This document shows positions 55,592-63,826 of a stretch of 64,000 nt of DNA, one piece after another. The stretch's first letter is position 1, and each line of letters starts with the position of its first letter. Source of the DNA: Bacillus sp. AZ43 (GTDB taxonomy: Bacteria; Actinomycetota; Actinomycetes; Mycobacteriales; Geodermatophilaceae); NCBI GenBank assembly GCA_004570425.1, contig SPQJ01000001.1, forward strand, positions 62,001 to 126,000, in the 5' to 3' direction. The translations under genes were made by a program, and so were the position numbers. The notes beneath the pieces were generated by a model. The model saw only the letters and a list, made by a program, of their open reading frames with translations. It had not been told where the DNA came from and did not search any database.

Positions 55592-56512
55592 TCAGGTGCC
55601 CGGCTCCACCAACGTCTGCGGCCGGCCGGCCCGCACCACGAGCGCCACTCCGGCGACGACCAGGGCCACGCCGGGCAGGGCCAGCAGGGGCGGCACCTGA
55701 CCGAGCAGGACCAGGGCGAAGAGGAGTGCACCGGGCACCTCGAGGAGGACGGCGAGGCTGACCACGGTCGGCCCCACCGTCGACAGCACGAGGTTGAGCA
55801 GGGTGTGCCCGAACAGCTGCGCGGCGACGGTGATGCCGGCGATCAGCCACCAGTTCCGGGCGTCGAACCCGCCCAGCGGCACCTCGAGGACCACGGCCGA
55901 GACCGCGATGACCACCGCGCAGACCGAGTAGCAGACGACCGCGTAGGCCGAGGTCGCCAGCCGCTGCCGGGCGCGGGCACCGGCCAGGACGTAGCCGCCG
56001 GCGCAGATCGCGCCCAGCAGGGCCAGCGCGTCGCCGGCGAGCGCCTCCCGGCTCACGGTGACGTCCACCCCGACGATCAGGACGACGCCGACGAACGCGA
56101 GCAGCAGGCCCCACCAGACGGCGGCGGGCAGGCGGACGCCGGAGACGCGGGCGGCGAGCGCGGTCCAGATCGGCGTGGTGGTGACCAGCGCGACGGAGGC
56201 GGCCACCGTCGTCATCGACAAGCTCGGCAGCCACGCCGCGAAGTGGGCGGCCAGGAAGAGCCCCGCGACCACGGAGGTGCGCAGGTCCCGCCACCGCAGC
56301 CCGGCGAGGGTGGCGCGCTCGTGGGTGAGCAGCACCGGCACGAGCGCGCCCGCACCCGCGGCATTGCGCCAGAAGGCCAGCGCCAGCATCGGCGCGGTGA
56401 CCATCGCGGTGAGGGGCGCCGAGAGCGACACCCCGACGACGGCGAGCGAGAGCAGCCCGACGTCCCGGGGGCCCGGGCGGTGCAGAGCCCAGGCGTCGGC
56501 GGTCGCCGTCAC
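55592..56512 (-). CDS. EamA/DMT family transporter
   Basis: 306 residues from a GTG (56510-56512) overlapping the phzF stop. Ten hydrophobic helices in two EamA halves (LSAPLTAMVTAPMLALAFWR, LVTTTPIWTALAARVSGVRL; then GAICAGGYVLAGARARQRLA, VSLAVLLEVPGALLFALVLL). Metabolite exporter of the drug/metabolite family; cargo unknown. Co-transcribed with the PhzF-like gene. Confidence 0.9.
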   Translation of the reverse strand: MTATADAWALHRPGPRDVGLLSLAVVGVSLSAPLTAMVTAPMLALAFWRNAAGAGALVPVLLTHERATLAGLRWRDLRTSVVAGLFLAAHFAAWLPSLSMTTVAASVALVTTTPIWTALAARVSGVRLPAAVWWGLLLAFVGVVLIVGVDVTVSREALAGDALALLGAICAGGYVLAGARARQRLATSAYAVVCYSVCAVVIAVSAVVLEVPLGGFDARNWWLIAGITVAAQLFGHTLLNLVLSTVGPTVVSLAVLLEVPGALLFALVLLGQVPPLLALPGVALVVAGVALVVRAGRPQTLVEPGT

Positions 56513-57381
56513 GAGGGGATGCGGATGCGACCGCTCGCGATCGGCACCACCGCGCCGCGCACGGTCGCCGCCACGGCCGTGCCACCGGCCGCGGTCACCG
56601 TGCACTCGAGCACCGAGGGGCGGCCCAGCTGCTCGCCCTGCCGCACCGTGTAGGACGACGTCCCGTCGCCGGCGAGCAGCCCGCTCTCCACCAGCCACAC
56701 GCCGGCGCCCAGGGCGGCCGACCCCGTCGCCGGGTCCTCGCCCCAGCTCAGGTCGTTGGCGAACACCCGCGCGTAGGCGGTGGAGGTGGAGGCGTCCCAG
56801 GACAGGACCGAGACGCCCTCCCCCACCCCGAGCGCGTCCAGCGCGGCGCGCTCCGGCCGCGCCCGGTCCACGGCGTCCGGGGACACCGAGAGGTAGGCGA
56901 ACGGCAGCCCGCAGCCGGCCACCTCGGCCGGCACCCCGGTGGTGTCGGCGACGGAGAGGCCGACGGCCGCGGCGAGCTCCGCCGGGGCGGGCCCGTCCTC
57001 GAGCGTGGGCCGGCCGCCGGTGAGCCGCGCGCCGTCGTCGTCGACGACGAGGTCGAGGACGCCGACCCCGCACTCCTGCCGCACGGTGCCGGCCGGGAGG
57101 CGGCCGGTGCGCACGAGGGTGTGGGCCGCGCCGACGCTCGGGTGCCCGGCGAAGGGCAGCTCGGCGAACGGGGTGAAGATGCGGACGCGGTAGTCGGCGC
57201 CGGGCTCGGTGGGCGCGCTCACGAACGACGTCTCGGACAGGTGGAACTCGAAGGCGAGCGCCTGGCACTGCTCGGTGGTCAGCTCGCCGGCGTCGAGGAC
57301 GACGGCCAGCGGGTTGCCGGCGAACGCCCGCGGGGCGAAGACGTCGACGATCTCGTAGTCCAGCGCATCCCGGTGCGGCAC
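56509..57381 (-). CDS. PhzF family isomerase/epimerase-like protein
   Basis: 290 residues from a GTG (57379-57381). YEIVDVFAPRAFAGNPLAVV, catalytic Glu50 in HLSETSFV, RIFTPFAELPFAGHPSVGAA, and GEDPATGSAALGAGVWL in the second half are PhzF landmarks (diaminopimelate-epimerase fold). Most members are uncharacterised isomerases. Divergent from the MgtE-N gene with only 25 bases between starts. Confidence 0.92.
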   Translation of the reverse strand: MPHRDALDYEIVDVFAPRAFAGNPLAVVLDAGELTTEQCQALAFEFHLSETSFVSAPTEPGADYRVRIFTPFAELPFAGHPSVGAAHTLVRTGRLPAGTVRQECGVGVLDLVVDDDGARLTGGRPTLEDGPAPAELAAAVGLSVADTTGVPAEVAGCGLPFAYLSVSPDAVDRARPERAALDALGVGEGVSVLSWDASTSTAYARVFANDLSWGEDPATGSAALGAGVWLVESGLLAGDGTSSYTVRQGEQLGRPSVLECTVTAAGGTAVAATVRGAVVPIASGRIRIPS

Positions 57382-57406
57382 GGCGCCGACGGTAACCTCA
57401 GCGACC

Positions 57407-58645
57407 GTGACGACGACGAGCAGGGCGTACGTGTCCCGGCTCGCGGGGCTCACCGTGTTCGACCCCAACGGCGACCGCGTGGGCAAGGTGCGCGACGTCG
57501 TCGTCGCGCTGCGGGTCGGCAGCGCCATGCCGCGCGTGCTCGGCATCGTCGTCGAGGTCGTCGCGCGGCGGCGGATCTTCGTCCCCATGGGCCGGGTCAC
57601 CGCCGTCGACCCGGGCGCGGTGATGCTCGCGTCGGGCACCTTGAACCTCAAGCGCTTCGAGCAGCGCGCCGGCGAGACCCTCGTGCTGGGCGAGCTGCTC
57701 GACCGCAGCGTCCGGATCGCGGAGTCGGGCAAGCCCGCGCACGTGGTCGACGCCGGCATCGAGCAGACCCGCACCGGCGACTGGGTGCTCTCCCGGCTCG
57801 CCGTCCAGGAGCCCGGCCGGCTGGGCCGCCGCGGCCAGTTGCACCAGCTGGCGTGGGACGAGGTCGTGGGGCTGGCGCTGCCGCAGGCCGGGCAGGGCGC
57901 CGAGACCCTGATCGCCACGTACCGCGACCTCAACGCCGCCGACGTCGCGCACGCCCTGCAGGACCTGCCGATCAAACGGCGGCACGAGGTCGCCGAGGCC
58001 CTCGACGACGAGCGGCTGGCCGACGTGCTCGGGGAGCTGCCCGAGGCCGACCAGGTGACCATCCTGGGCACGCTGGACGAGAAGCGGGCCGCCGACGTGC
58101 TCGAGGTCATGGACCCCGACGACGCCGCCGACCTGCTGGCCGAGCTGTCCAACGTCGACCGCAACCGGCTGCTGGAGCTCATGGAGCCCGACGAGGCCGA
58201 GCCCGTGCGCCAGCTGCTGAAGTACTCCGAGGACACCGCCGGCGGCATCATGACCAGCGAGCCGGTGATCCTCGCCCCCGACGCGACCATCGCCGAGGCC
58301 CTGGCCCGGGTGCGCCAGCCGGAGCTCACCCCGTCGCTGGCCAGCCAGGTGTACGTGTGCCGGCCGCCCTCGGCCACGCCCACCGGCCGCTACCTGGGCC
58401 TGGCGCACATCCAGCGGCTGCTGCGCGAACCGCCGTCGTCACTGGTCAGCGGGGTGCTCGACGACCTGGAGCCGTTGCGCCCCGAGGCCCCGCTCGCCGA
58501 GGTGACCCGCTACTTCGCGACCTACAACCTGGTGGCCGCCCCCGTCGTGGACGCGCAGGGCCACCTCGTCGGGGCGGTGAGCGTCGACGACGTCCTCGAC
58601 CACCTCCTGCCCGAGGACTGGCGCGAGCGGGCCCGGCGTGGCTGA
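57407..58645 (+). CDS. PRC-barrel/MgtE-N/CBS protein without membrane domain
   Basis: 412 residues, GTG start. Two PRC-barrel-like modules at about 5-155 (TVFDPNGDRVGKVRDVVVAL, QLAWDEVVGL), then the MgtE N-domain superhelix (DLNAADVAHALQDLPIKRRH, ELPEADQVTILGTLDEKRAA), and two CBS domains (GGIMTSEPVILAPDATIAEA ... VAAPVVDAQGHLVGAVSVDD). It ends DWRERARRG, with none of the five MgtE membrane helices, so it cannot itself be a channel. Overlaps the DUF1003 gene by 8 bases. Possibly a Mg- or nucleotide-sensing regulator. Confidence 0.9.
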   Translation: MTTTSRAYVSRLAGLTVFDPNGDRVGKVRDVVVALRVGSAMPRVLGIVVEVVARRRIFVPMGRVTAVDPGAVMLASGTLNLKRFEQRAGETLVLGELLDRSVRIAESGKPAHVVDAGIEQTRTGDWVLSRLAVQEPGRLGRRGQLHQLAWDEVVGLALPQAGQGAETLIATYRDLNAADVAHALQDLPIKRRHEVAEALDDERLADVLGELPEADQVTILGTLDEKRAADVLEVMDPDDAADLLAELSNVDRNRLLELMEPDEAEPVRQLLKYSEDTAGGIMTSEPVILAPDATIAEALARVRQPELTPSLASQVYVCRPPSATPTGRYLGLAHIQRLLREPPSSLVSGVLDDLEPLRPEAPLAEVTRYFATYNLVAAPVVDAQGHLVGAVSVDDVLDHLLPEDWRERARRG

Positions 58646-59153
58646 CACCCCGCGCCTCGACGTCCCACGCGGGCAGTCCCGGCGCTTCGGCAGCTTCCTG
58701 CGGTTCAACCCCGACGCGGTCGGCCAGTTCGCCGAGACGATCGCGCGCTTCCTGGGCACCGGACGGTTCCTGCTGGTGCAGACGGTCATCGTGGTCGTCT
58801 GGATCGCGCTGAACGTGTTCGCGGTCCAGCTGCGCTGGGACCCGTACCCGTTCATCCTGCTGAACCTGGCCTTCTCGACCCAGGCCGCCTACGCCGCTCC
58901 GCTGATCCTGCTGGCCCAGAACCGGCAGGCCGACCGCGACCGCGTGCAGGCCGAGGAGGACCGCGCGCGGGCCGCCTCCGTCCGCGCCGACACCGAGTAC
59001 CTCGCCCGCGAGCTGGCCTCGCTGCGCGTGGCCGTCGGCGAGCTGGCCACCCGCGACTTCATCCGCAGCGAGCTCAGCCGGCTCGTCGACGACGAGGACG
59101 ACGCCGAGCGCCGCGAGAAGAAGCCCAAGAAGAAGCGCGACGTCGTCCCCTGA
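58638..59153 (+). CDS. DUF1003 membrane protein
   Basis: 171 residues, GTG start overlapping the end of the MgtE-N/CBS gene. Two membrane helices (FLLVQTVIVVVWIALNVFAV and FILLNLAFSTQAAYAAPLIL) joined by LRWDPYPF, then LLAQNRQADRDR, the DUF1003 core, and a long charged coiled-coil-like tail ending in Lys-rich KKPKKKRDVVP. Constant pairing with MgtE-N/CBS proteins in actinobacteria suggests it is the membrane partner. Role unknown. Confidence 0.88.
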   Translation: MADTPRLDVPRGQSRRFGSFLRFNPDAVGQFAETIARFLGTGRFLLVQTVIVVVWIALNVFAVQLRWDPYPFILLNLAFSTQAAYAAPLILLAQNRQADRDRVQAEEDRARAASVRADTEYLARELASLRVAVGELATRDFIRSELSRLVDDEDDAERREKKPKKKRDVVP

Positions 59154-59186
59154 TCGATGTCGGTGGCCGGCGCTAGCGTCGGGGCC

Positions 59187-59666
59187 GTGGCCCGGACGCA
59201 CGCCGTCATCCCCTCGCCGATCGGTCCGCTGACCGCGGTGCGGGACGGCGCCGTGCTGGTCGGCCTGGCCATGGGCGATCCCCCGGATCGGGCACTGCTC
59301 GGCACCGAGGACGACGCCGCCTTCGCCGACGTCCGCGGCCAGCTCGCGGAGTACTTCGAGGGGCGGCGGACGACGTTCGACCTCGCCCTGCGGGCGTCGG
59401 GCAACCCGCTGCAGCTCGCCGTCTGGGAGCTGATCTCCGCCATCCCTTACGGCGAGACCCGCTCCTACGGCGACCTGGCCCGGGATCTCGGCGACCGCAC
59501 GCTGGCCCAGGCCGTGGGCACCGCGTGCGGGCGCAACCCGCTACCGGTCGTGGTCCCCTGCCACCGGGTCGTGGGGTCCGACGGCAGCCTGGTCGGCTTC
59601 GGCGGAGGCCTGGCCCGCAAGCGGTTCCTGCTCGACCTCGAGCAGCGCGACGAACGGCTGTTCTGA
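59187..59666 (+). CDS. ogt: Methylated-DNA-[protein]-cysteine S-methyltransferase
   Basis: 159 residues from the GTG at 59187 (MARTHAVIPSPIGPLTAVRD), which matches the family beginning; an ATG at 59157 would add ten residues. Active-site VVVPCHRVV with Cys125, the DNA-binding IPYGETRSYGDLARDLG and GTACGRNP, and GFGGGLARKRFLLDLE are intact. Removes O6-alkyl groups from guanine in DNA by suicidal transfer to the Cys. No Ada regulatory domain. Convergent with a DUF6518-like gene 4 bases away. Confidence 0.93.
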   Translation: MARTHAVIPSPIGPLTAVRDGAVLVGLAMGDPPDRALLGTEDDAAFADVRGQLAEYFEGRRTTFDLALRASGNPLQLAVWELISAIPYGETRSYGDLARDLGDRTLAQAVGTACGRNPLPVVVPCHRVVGSDGSLVGFGGGLARKRFLLDLEQRDERLF

Positions 59667-59670
59667 CCGG

Positions 59671-60303
59671 TCACCCGGAGAACGCGGTTCCCCCCAGCAC
59701 GGACCGCAGCAACCACCACACCGGCAGGACGAGCACCGCCGCCCAGATCCGGGTGCTGTGGTGCCGGGGCAGGACCAGCGCCACGACCAGCACGACGACC
59801 GCCTCCACCAGGGCCTGGACCGGCTTCTCGAGCCCGAGGACCACGGCCTCGGACTCGCCGAGCCGGCGGACCGTTCCCCCGAGGAGAGCGGTCGACGCCG
59901 CCAGCGCCGCCAGCGCGCCGGCGAGCGGTCCCGGCCGCCGGGTCGACCACCGGACCACCGCGGAGAACGCCGGGACCGCGGTCGCCGACAGCAGCAGCCA
60001 GATGACGACCAGGTCGCGGTCGGTGCCGAAGTCCAGCACCCAGGCGGCCCAGCCGTAGTAGGCGACGGTCATCGCCGCGAAGAACGCGGCCGCCCGCACC
60101 GCGGCGAGCACCGCCGTGGGGGCACTCCAGCCGATCAGCGCGACGGCGAGCACCCACGCCGCCGGGTCGCTCCCGAGGTCGGCGGCCCAGAGCCGACCCG
60201 ACTCGTCGGCGACCTTGGCCGCGACCCCGGCCAGCAGCCCGAGGGCCGCGAGGAGGGCCAGGCGGCGGAGGTCGTCCCGCGGCCGTACCGCCAGGCCGGT
60301 CAC
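59671..60303 (-). CDS. Membrane protein (DUF6518-like)
   Basis: 210 residues from a GTG (60301-60303) overlapping the azlD stop. About six hydrophobic helices (LALLAALGLLAGVAAKVAD, AWVLAVALIGWSAPTAVLAA, LVVIWLLLSATAVPAFSAVV, VLVLPVWWLLRSVLGG) with short loops. Resembles small actinobacterial DUF6518 membrane proteins, by recollection only. Translationally coupled to the AzlCD-like genes; function unknown. Confidence 0.7.
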   Translation of the reverse strand: MTGLAVRPRDDLRRLALLAALGLLAGVAAKVADESGRLWAADLGSDPAAWVLAVALIGWSAPTAVLAAVRAAAFFAAMTVAYYGWAAWVLDFGTDRDLVVIWLLLSATAVPAFSAVVRWSTRRPGPLAGALAALAASTALLGGTVRRLGESEAVVLGLEKPVQALVEAVVVLVVALVLPRHHSTRIWAAVLVLPVWWLLRSVLGGTAFSG

Positions 60304-60617
60304 CCGCCGACGACGTGCACCAGGGCCCCGGCGGCGCCGGCGAGGACCAGGACGACGATGAACGGCGCGCGCAGGGCGAGGGCGACGGCCGCCACCGCGA
60401 GCCCGGCCGGCCGCCCGTCGACGACGAGCTCCTGCCCGTCGGTGAACGCCTGCACCGCGACCAGGGCCGCCAGCAGCGCGGCCGGGACGAAGTCGACGAT
60501 CCGTGCCACCCACGGCTGCTCGACCCAGGCCGCCGGCACCGACAGGCCCGCCAGCTTCAGCAGGTAGCAGCCGAGCGAGGCGCCGAGCACCGCCGCCCAC
60601 AGCGCCGTCCCGCTCAC
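60300..60617 (-). CDS. AzlD-like branched-chain amino acid exporter subunit
   Basis: 105 residues from a GTG (60615-60617). Four helices with AAVLGASLGCYLLKLAGLSV, VPAALLAALVAVQAFTDGQE and VALALRAPFIVVLVLAGAAG, the AzlD pattern. AzlC/AzlD pairs export branched-chain amino acids or analogues. Overlaps the azlC stop (GTGA). Confidence 0.87.
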   Translation of the reverse strand: MSGTALWAAVLGASLGCYLLKLAGLSVPAAWVEQPWVARIVDFVPAALLAALVAVQAFTDGQELVVDGRPAGLAVAAVALALRAPFIVVLVLAGAAGALVHVVGG

Positions 60618-61309
60618 GCGGCGACCGCCTTGCTGCGCGGGGCCCCGGCGAGCGCGACCGCCACCACCGCGGCGATCACCTGGACGCCGGCCGGCACGAA
60701 CGGCGTCAGTGCGAGCGCGACGGCCGCCCCGCCGAGGGCGACCCGCCGCTGCACCGCCACCTCCGGGAAGCCGTTCCGCAGCCGCGGCCAGAGCAGGGCG
60801 AGGAACGCCGCCGGCACCACGGCGTCGAGGGCCGCGAGCGCCGGGCCGGTGAGCGCCCCAGCGCCGAGTGCCCCCACCACCGTGGTGGCGTTCCACATCA
60901 CGAAGATCGACGCCCCGCCGGTGAGGAAGGCCAGCCGCGACAGCTCACGGTCGGGCGCGGCGATCGCCAGCGCCGTCGTCTCGTCGATGACCCAGTGCGC
61001 CGTCCCGAGCCGGCGCAGGACGCCGCGGGGCCGCAGCAGCGGCACGAGGCGCACCCCGTAGACGGTGTTGCGGGTGCCGAGCAGCAGGGCGCTGCCCGCG
61101 GCGGCGAGCGCGCTCCCGCCGGCGCCCAGGACGCCGACGAGCGCGAACTGCGAGGCGCCGGTGAACATCAGCGCCGACAGCGTGATCGTCTGCCAGAGAT
61201 CGAGGCCCGCCGCGTCGGAGGCCGCACCGAACGCCGCCCCGTACAGCCCGACGGCGAGACCGAGGCCGAGGGCGTCGCGCAGGGTCGCCGACCGGGCCGC
61301 AGAGCTCAC
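60614..61309 (-). CDS. AzlC-like branched-chain amino acid exporter subunit
   Basis: 231 residues, GTG start. Large AzlC subunit pattern: DALGLGLAVGLYGAAFGAAS, MFTGASQFALVGVLGAGGS, GTRNTVYGVRLVPLLRP and HWVIDETTALAIAAPD. First gene of the azlC-azlD-DUF6518 unit. Ten bases beyond its start is the stop of the small gene at 61320. Cargo inferred from family. Confidence 0.9.
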   Translation of the reverse strand: MSSAARSATLRDALGLGLAVGLYGAAFGAASDAAGLDLWQTITLSALMFTGASQFALVGVLGAGGSALAAAGSALLLGTRNTVYGVRLVPLLRPRGVLRRLGTAHWVIDETTALAIAAPDRELSRLAFLTGGASIFVMWNATTVVGALGAGALTGPALAALDAVVPAAFLALLWPRLRNGFPEVAVQRRVALGGAAVALALTPFVPAGVQVIAAVVAVALAGAPRSKAVAA

Positions 61310-61319
61310 TCCGGCGACC

Positions 61320-61463
61320 TTAGCGGCGGCCTCCGACCGCCCCGGTCAGGAGCCCGCCGGGGTGACGGCGGTGCCGGCGGACGGGCCGCTCCCGTGCCAG
61401 CAGACGCTGCAACCGGGCCTCCAGCTCGGCGTGGATCCCCCGGGGTCCGTACTGGATCTCCAC
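61320..61463 (-). CDS. Very small basic protein
   Basis: 47 residues from a GTG (61461-61463): MEIQYGPRGIHAELEARLQR followed by an Arg-rich stretch. GGAAGGGGACGACA before the GTG is a convincing ribosome site. It follows the gene at 61493 by 29 bases. No family recognised. Too short for confidence without conservation data. Confidence 0.5.
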   Translation of the reverse strand: MEIQYGPRGIHAELEARLQRLLARERPVRRHRRHPGGLLTGAVGGRR

Positions 61464-61492
61464 TGTCGTCCCCTTCCGTGTCGCGGTGCGGC

Positions 61493-61873
61493 TCAGCGGC
61501 GGGTCGCCGCGAGCGCCTCGAGCAGGTGGTCGTGCAGCCGGCGAGCCGTCGGGAGGAGCTCGGCGACCTCCGGGGACTCGCTGTCCACGGCCTCGACCGC
61601 GTCGTCGAGCAGCCGCGTGGCCGCGGCCAGCTCCCGCTGGACCACGACGCCGGGCCCCGACGCGAGAGCCACGCCCGGCTCGGCGCCGAGCGTGCCGGCC
61701 GCCCGTCGGGCGAGCGCGGCCAGGGACAGGAGCGCGCGTCCGGCGGGCGTCCGGCTGGAGTACCTGTCGGAGGCGTCGTCGTCGGCGACGGCGAGGGCGT
61801 CGTCGAGAAGGACCCGGAGGACGTCGGTGGCGGGGGTCGCGGGGGTACCGGTGTGCAGCAGTGTCGCGGTCAT
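61493..61873 (-). CDS. Hypothetical helical protein
   Basis: 126 residues from the ATG at 61871-61873 (MTATLLHTGTPATPATDVLR). Predominantly Ala/Leu/Asp helices (LLDDALAVADDDASDRYSSR, LARRAAGTLGAEPG, TRLLDDAVEAVDSESPEVAE). No motif recognised. Divergent from mrp with about 230 bases between starts; pairs with the small basic gene downstream. Confidence 0.6.
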   Translation of the reverse strand: MTATLLHTGTPATPATDVLRVLLDDALAVADDDASDRYSSRTPAGRALLSLAALARRAAGTLGAEPGVALASGPGVVVQRELAAATRLLDDAVEAVDSESPEVAELLPTARRLHDHLLEALAATRR

Positions 61874-62105
61874 GGCGGGAACGCTCGTCCTGAGGGGCGG
61901 ACCCCGGCATCGGGCGATCGGGCAGTCTCCGGCCGGCGGCGGCGCCTGAGGGGCCTCAGACGCGGGTGCGCACCAGATCACTCCGCCCTCGGGCGGCTGC
62001 ACCGGTTCCCCGCCGTACAGTGGCAGGCGACCCGAGCGCGCAGGTCCGCGCCCGTTCCGGCCCGCCGCGCCGCCGGGGTCCCCGTCGAAGGAGACACACG
62101 CAACG

Positions 62106-63257
62106 ATGTCCGACACGCTGACCGGCTCCCCGGCGCTCGACGCCGTCACGGCCGCTCTGGCCACCGTCCAGGACCCGGAGATCAACCGGCCGCTCACCGA
62201 GCTCGGCATGGTCAAGGACGTGCAGATCGGCGCCGACGGCTCGGTCCGGGTCGAGGTCTACCTGACCGTCGCCGGCTGCCCGATGCGCGAGACGATCACC
62301 AACCGCGTCACCCAGGCCGTCGGCGCCGTCCCCGGCGTCACCTCGGTGTCGGTCGCTCTCGACGTGATGAGCGACGAGCAGCGCGCCGAGCTGCGGAAGA
62401 CGGTGCGCGGCACCGACGCCGCCGACCCGGTGATCCCGTTCGCCCAGCCCGGCTCCCTGACCCGCGTCTACGCGGTGGCCTCGGGCAAGGGCGGCGTCGG
62501 CAAGTCCAGCGTCACGGTGAACCTGGCGGCCGCCCTGGCCAAGCGCGGGCTGTCGGTGGGCGTCGTGGACGCCGACATCTACGGCCACTCCGTGCCGCGC
62601 ATGCTGGGTGTGGACGACAAGCCGACCCAGGTCGACAACATGATCATGCCGCCGCAGTCGATGGGCGTGAAGGTCATCTCGATCGGCATGTTCACCCCGG
62701 GCAACACCCCGGTCGTGTGGCGCGGGCCGATGCTGCACCGCGCGCTGCAGCAGTTCCTCGCCGACGTGTGGTGGGGCGACCTCGACGTCCTGCTGCTCGA
62801 CCTGCCGCCCGGCACCGGCGACGTCGCCATCTCGATCGCGCAGCTGCTGCCGAACGCCGAGATCCTGGTCGTCACCACGCCGCAGCTGGCCGCGGCCGAG
62901 GTCGCGGAGCGGGCCGGCGCCATCGCCACCCAGACCCACCAGCAGGTGGTCGGCGTCATCGAGAACATGAGCTGGATGGAGCTGCCCGACGGCTCGCGCA
63001 TGGAGGTCTTCGGGGCCGGCGGTGGTCAGACCGTCTCCGACGCGCTGACCCGCACCCTCGGTGCCCGCGTGCCGCTGCTGGGCCAGATCCCGCTCGACAC
63101 CCGGCTGCGCGAGGCCGGCGACGCCGGTGCGCCGATCGTGCTCGCCGAGCCGGAGTCGCCGGCCGCGCAGGCGCTCACGACGATCGCCGACGGGCTGGCC
63201 AGCCGCCAGCGCGGCCTCTCCGGGATGTCGTTGGGGCTCACGCCCGTCCGCAAGTAG
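62106..63257 (+). CDS. mrp: Mrp/ApbC/NBP35-type iron-sulfur cluster carrier ATPase
   Basis: 383 residues: an N-terminal MIP18/DUF59 domain (LATVQDPEINRPLTELGMVK, AGCPMRETI) and a deviant-Walker P-loop ATPase with SGKGGVGKSS (126-135), GVVDADIYGHSVPRMLG and LDLPPGTGDVA. The C-terminal CxxC that holds a bridging cluster in many homologues is replaced by MSWMELPDGSRMEVFG, as I recall from other actinobacteria. Expected role: Fe-S cluster delivery in the cytoplasm. Confidence 0.94.
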   Translation: MSDTLTGSPALDAVTAALATVQDPEINRPLTELGMVKDVQIGADGSVRVEVYLTVAGCPMRETITNRVTQAVGAVPGVTSVSVALDVMSDEQRAELRKTVRGTDAADPVIPFAQPGSLTRVYAVASGKGGVGKSSVTVNLAAALAKRGLSVGVVDADIYGHSVPRMLGVDDKPTQVDNMIMPPQSMGVKVISIGMFTPGNTPVVWRGPMLHRALQQFLADVWWGDLDVLLLDLPPGTGDVAISIAQLLPNAEILVVTTPQLAAAEVAERAGAIATQTHQQVVGVIENMSWMELPDGSRMEVFGAGGGQTVSDALTRTLGARVPLLGQIPLDTRLREAGDAGAPIVLAEPESPAAQALTTIADGLASRQRGLSGMSLGLTPVRK

Positions 63258-63270
63258 CCGAGCCACCCTC

Positions 63271-63331
63271 CTGGGGTGTTCCTCGCGCTCCCGGGGTCCG
63301 GCAGGGCTCCCGGAGCGGGAGGAACACCCCA
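63271..63331 (+). terminator. Long imperfect hairpin after mrp
   Basis: CTGGGGTGTTCCTC (63271-63284) pairs exactly with GAGGAACACCCCAG (63318-63331). One mismatch inward, further pairs follow (GCTCC with GGAGC). It lies 13 bases after the mrp stop and just before the SRPBCC gene start (63348). Likely the mrp terminator, or a structured leader for the next gene. Confidence 0.6.
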
Positions 63332-63347
63332 GAAGTACGTTCGGCCC

Positions 63348-63803
63348 ATGAGCGACACGACGGTCTCCGACTCCACCACCATCGCGGCGCCGCCGTCGGT
63401 CGTGTTCGACATCCTCGCCGACCCGCGCCAGCACTCGCGGATCGACGGCTCCGGCTCGGTCGGCGCGGTGATCAGGGCGCCGGAGCGGATCACCGCGACG
63501 GGCCAGACGTTCGCCGTCCGGATGAAGCTGTTCGGCGTCCCGTACCTCATCGTGAACCGGGTCGTCGAGTACGAGCCGGACCGGCGCATCGCCTGGCGGC
63601 ACTTCACCGCCAACCGCTGGCGCTACGAGCTGACGCCCACCGCCGACGGCGGGACGCGGGTCACCGAGACGTTCGACATGTCCCGCGCCAGCCCGCTGGT
63701 CACGAAGGTCGTGCGCGGGGCGAAGTTCCCCGAGCGCAACCGGCAGGGCATCGCCGGCACCCTCGAGCGCCTGAAGCGGGCCGCGGAGGCCGACGGTCGC
63801 TGA
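63348..63803 (+). CDS. SRPBCC (START-like) family protein
   Basis: 151 residues from the ATG at 63348 (MSDTTVSDSTTIAAPPSVVF). Polyketide-cyclase/START-like fold: VFDILADPRQHSRIDGSGS, FAVRMKLFGVPYLIVNRVVE, RIAWRHFTANRWRYELTPTA, GTRVTETFDMS. Binds a hydrophobic ligand; specific role unknown. The frame continues upstream into the hairpin, but the ATG matches the family start. Confidence 0.88.
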   Translation: MSDTTVSDSTTIAAPPSVVFDILADPRQHSRIDGSGSVGAVIRAPERITATGQTFAVRMKLFGVPYLIVNRVVEYEPDRRIAWRHFTANRWRYELTPTADGGTRVTETFDMSRASPLVTKVVRGAKFPERNRQGIAGTLERLKRAAEADGR

Positions 63804-63826
63804 CCGGCGGTGCGAGCGCGCCGGCG

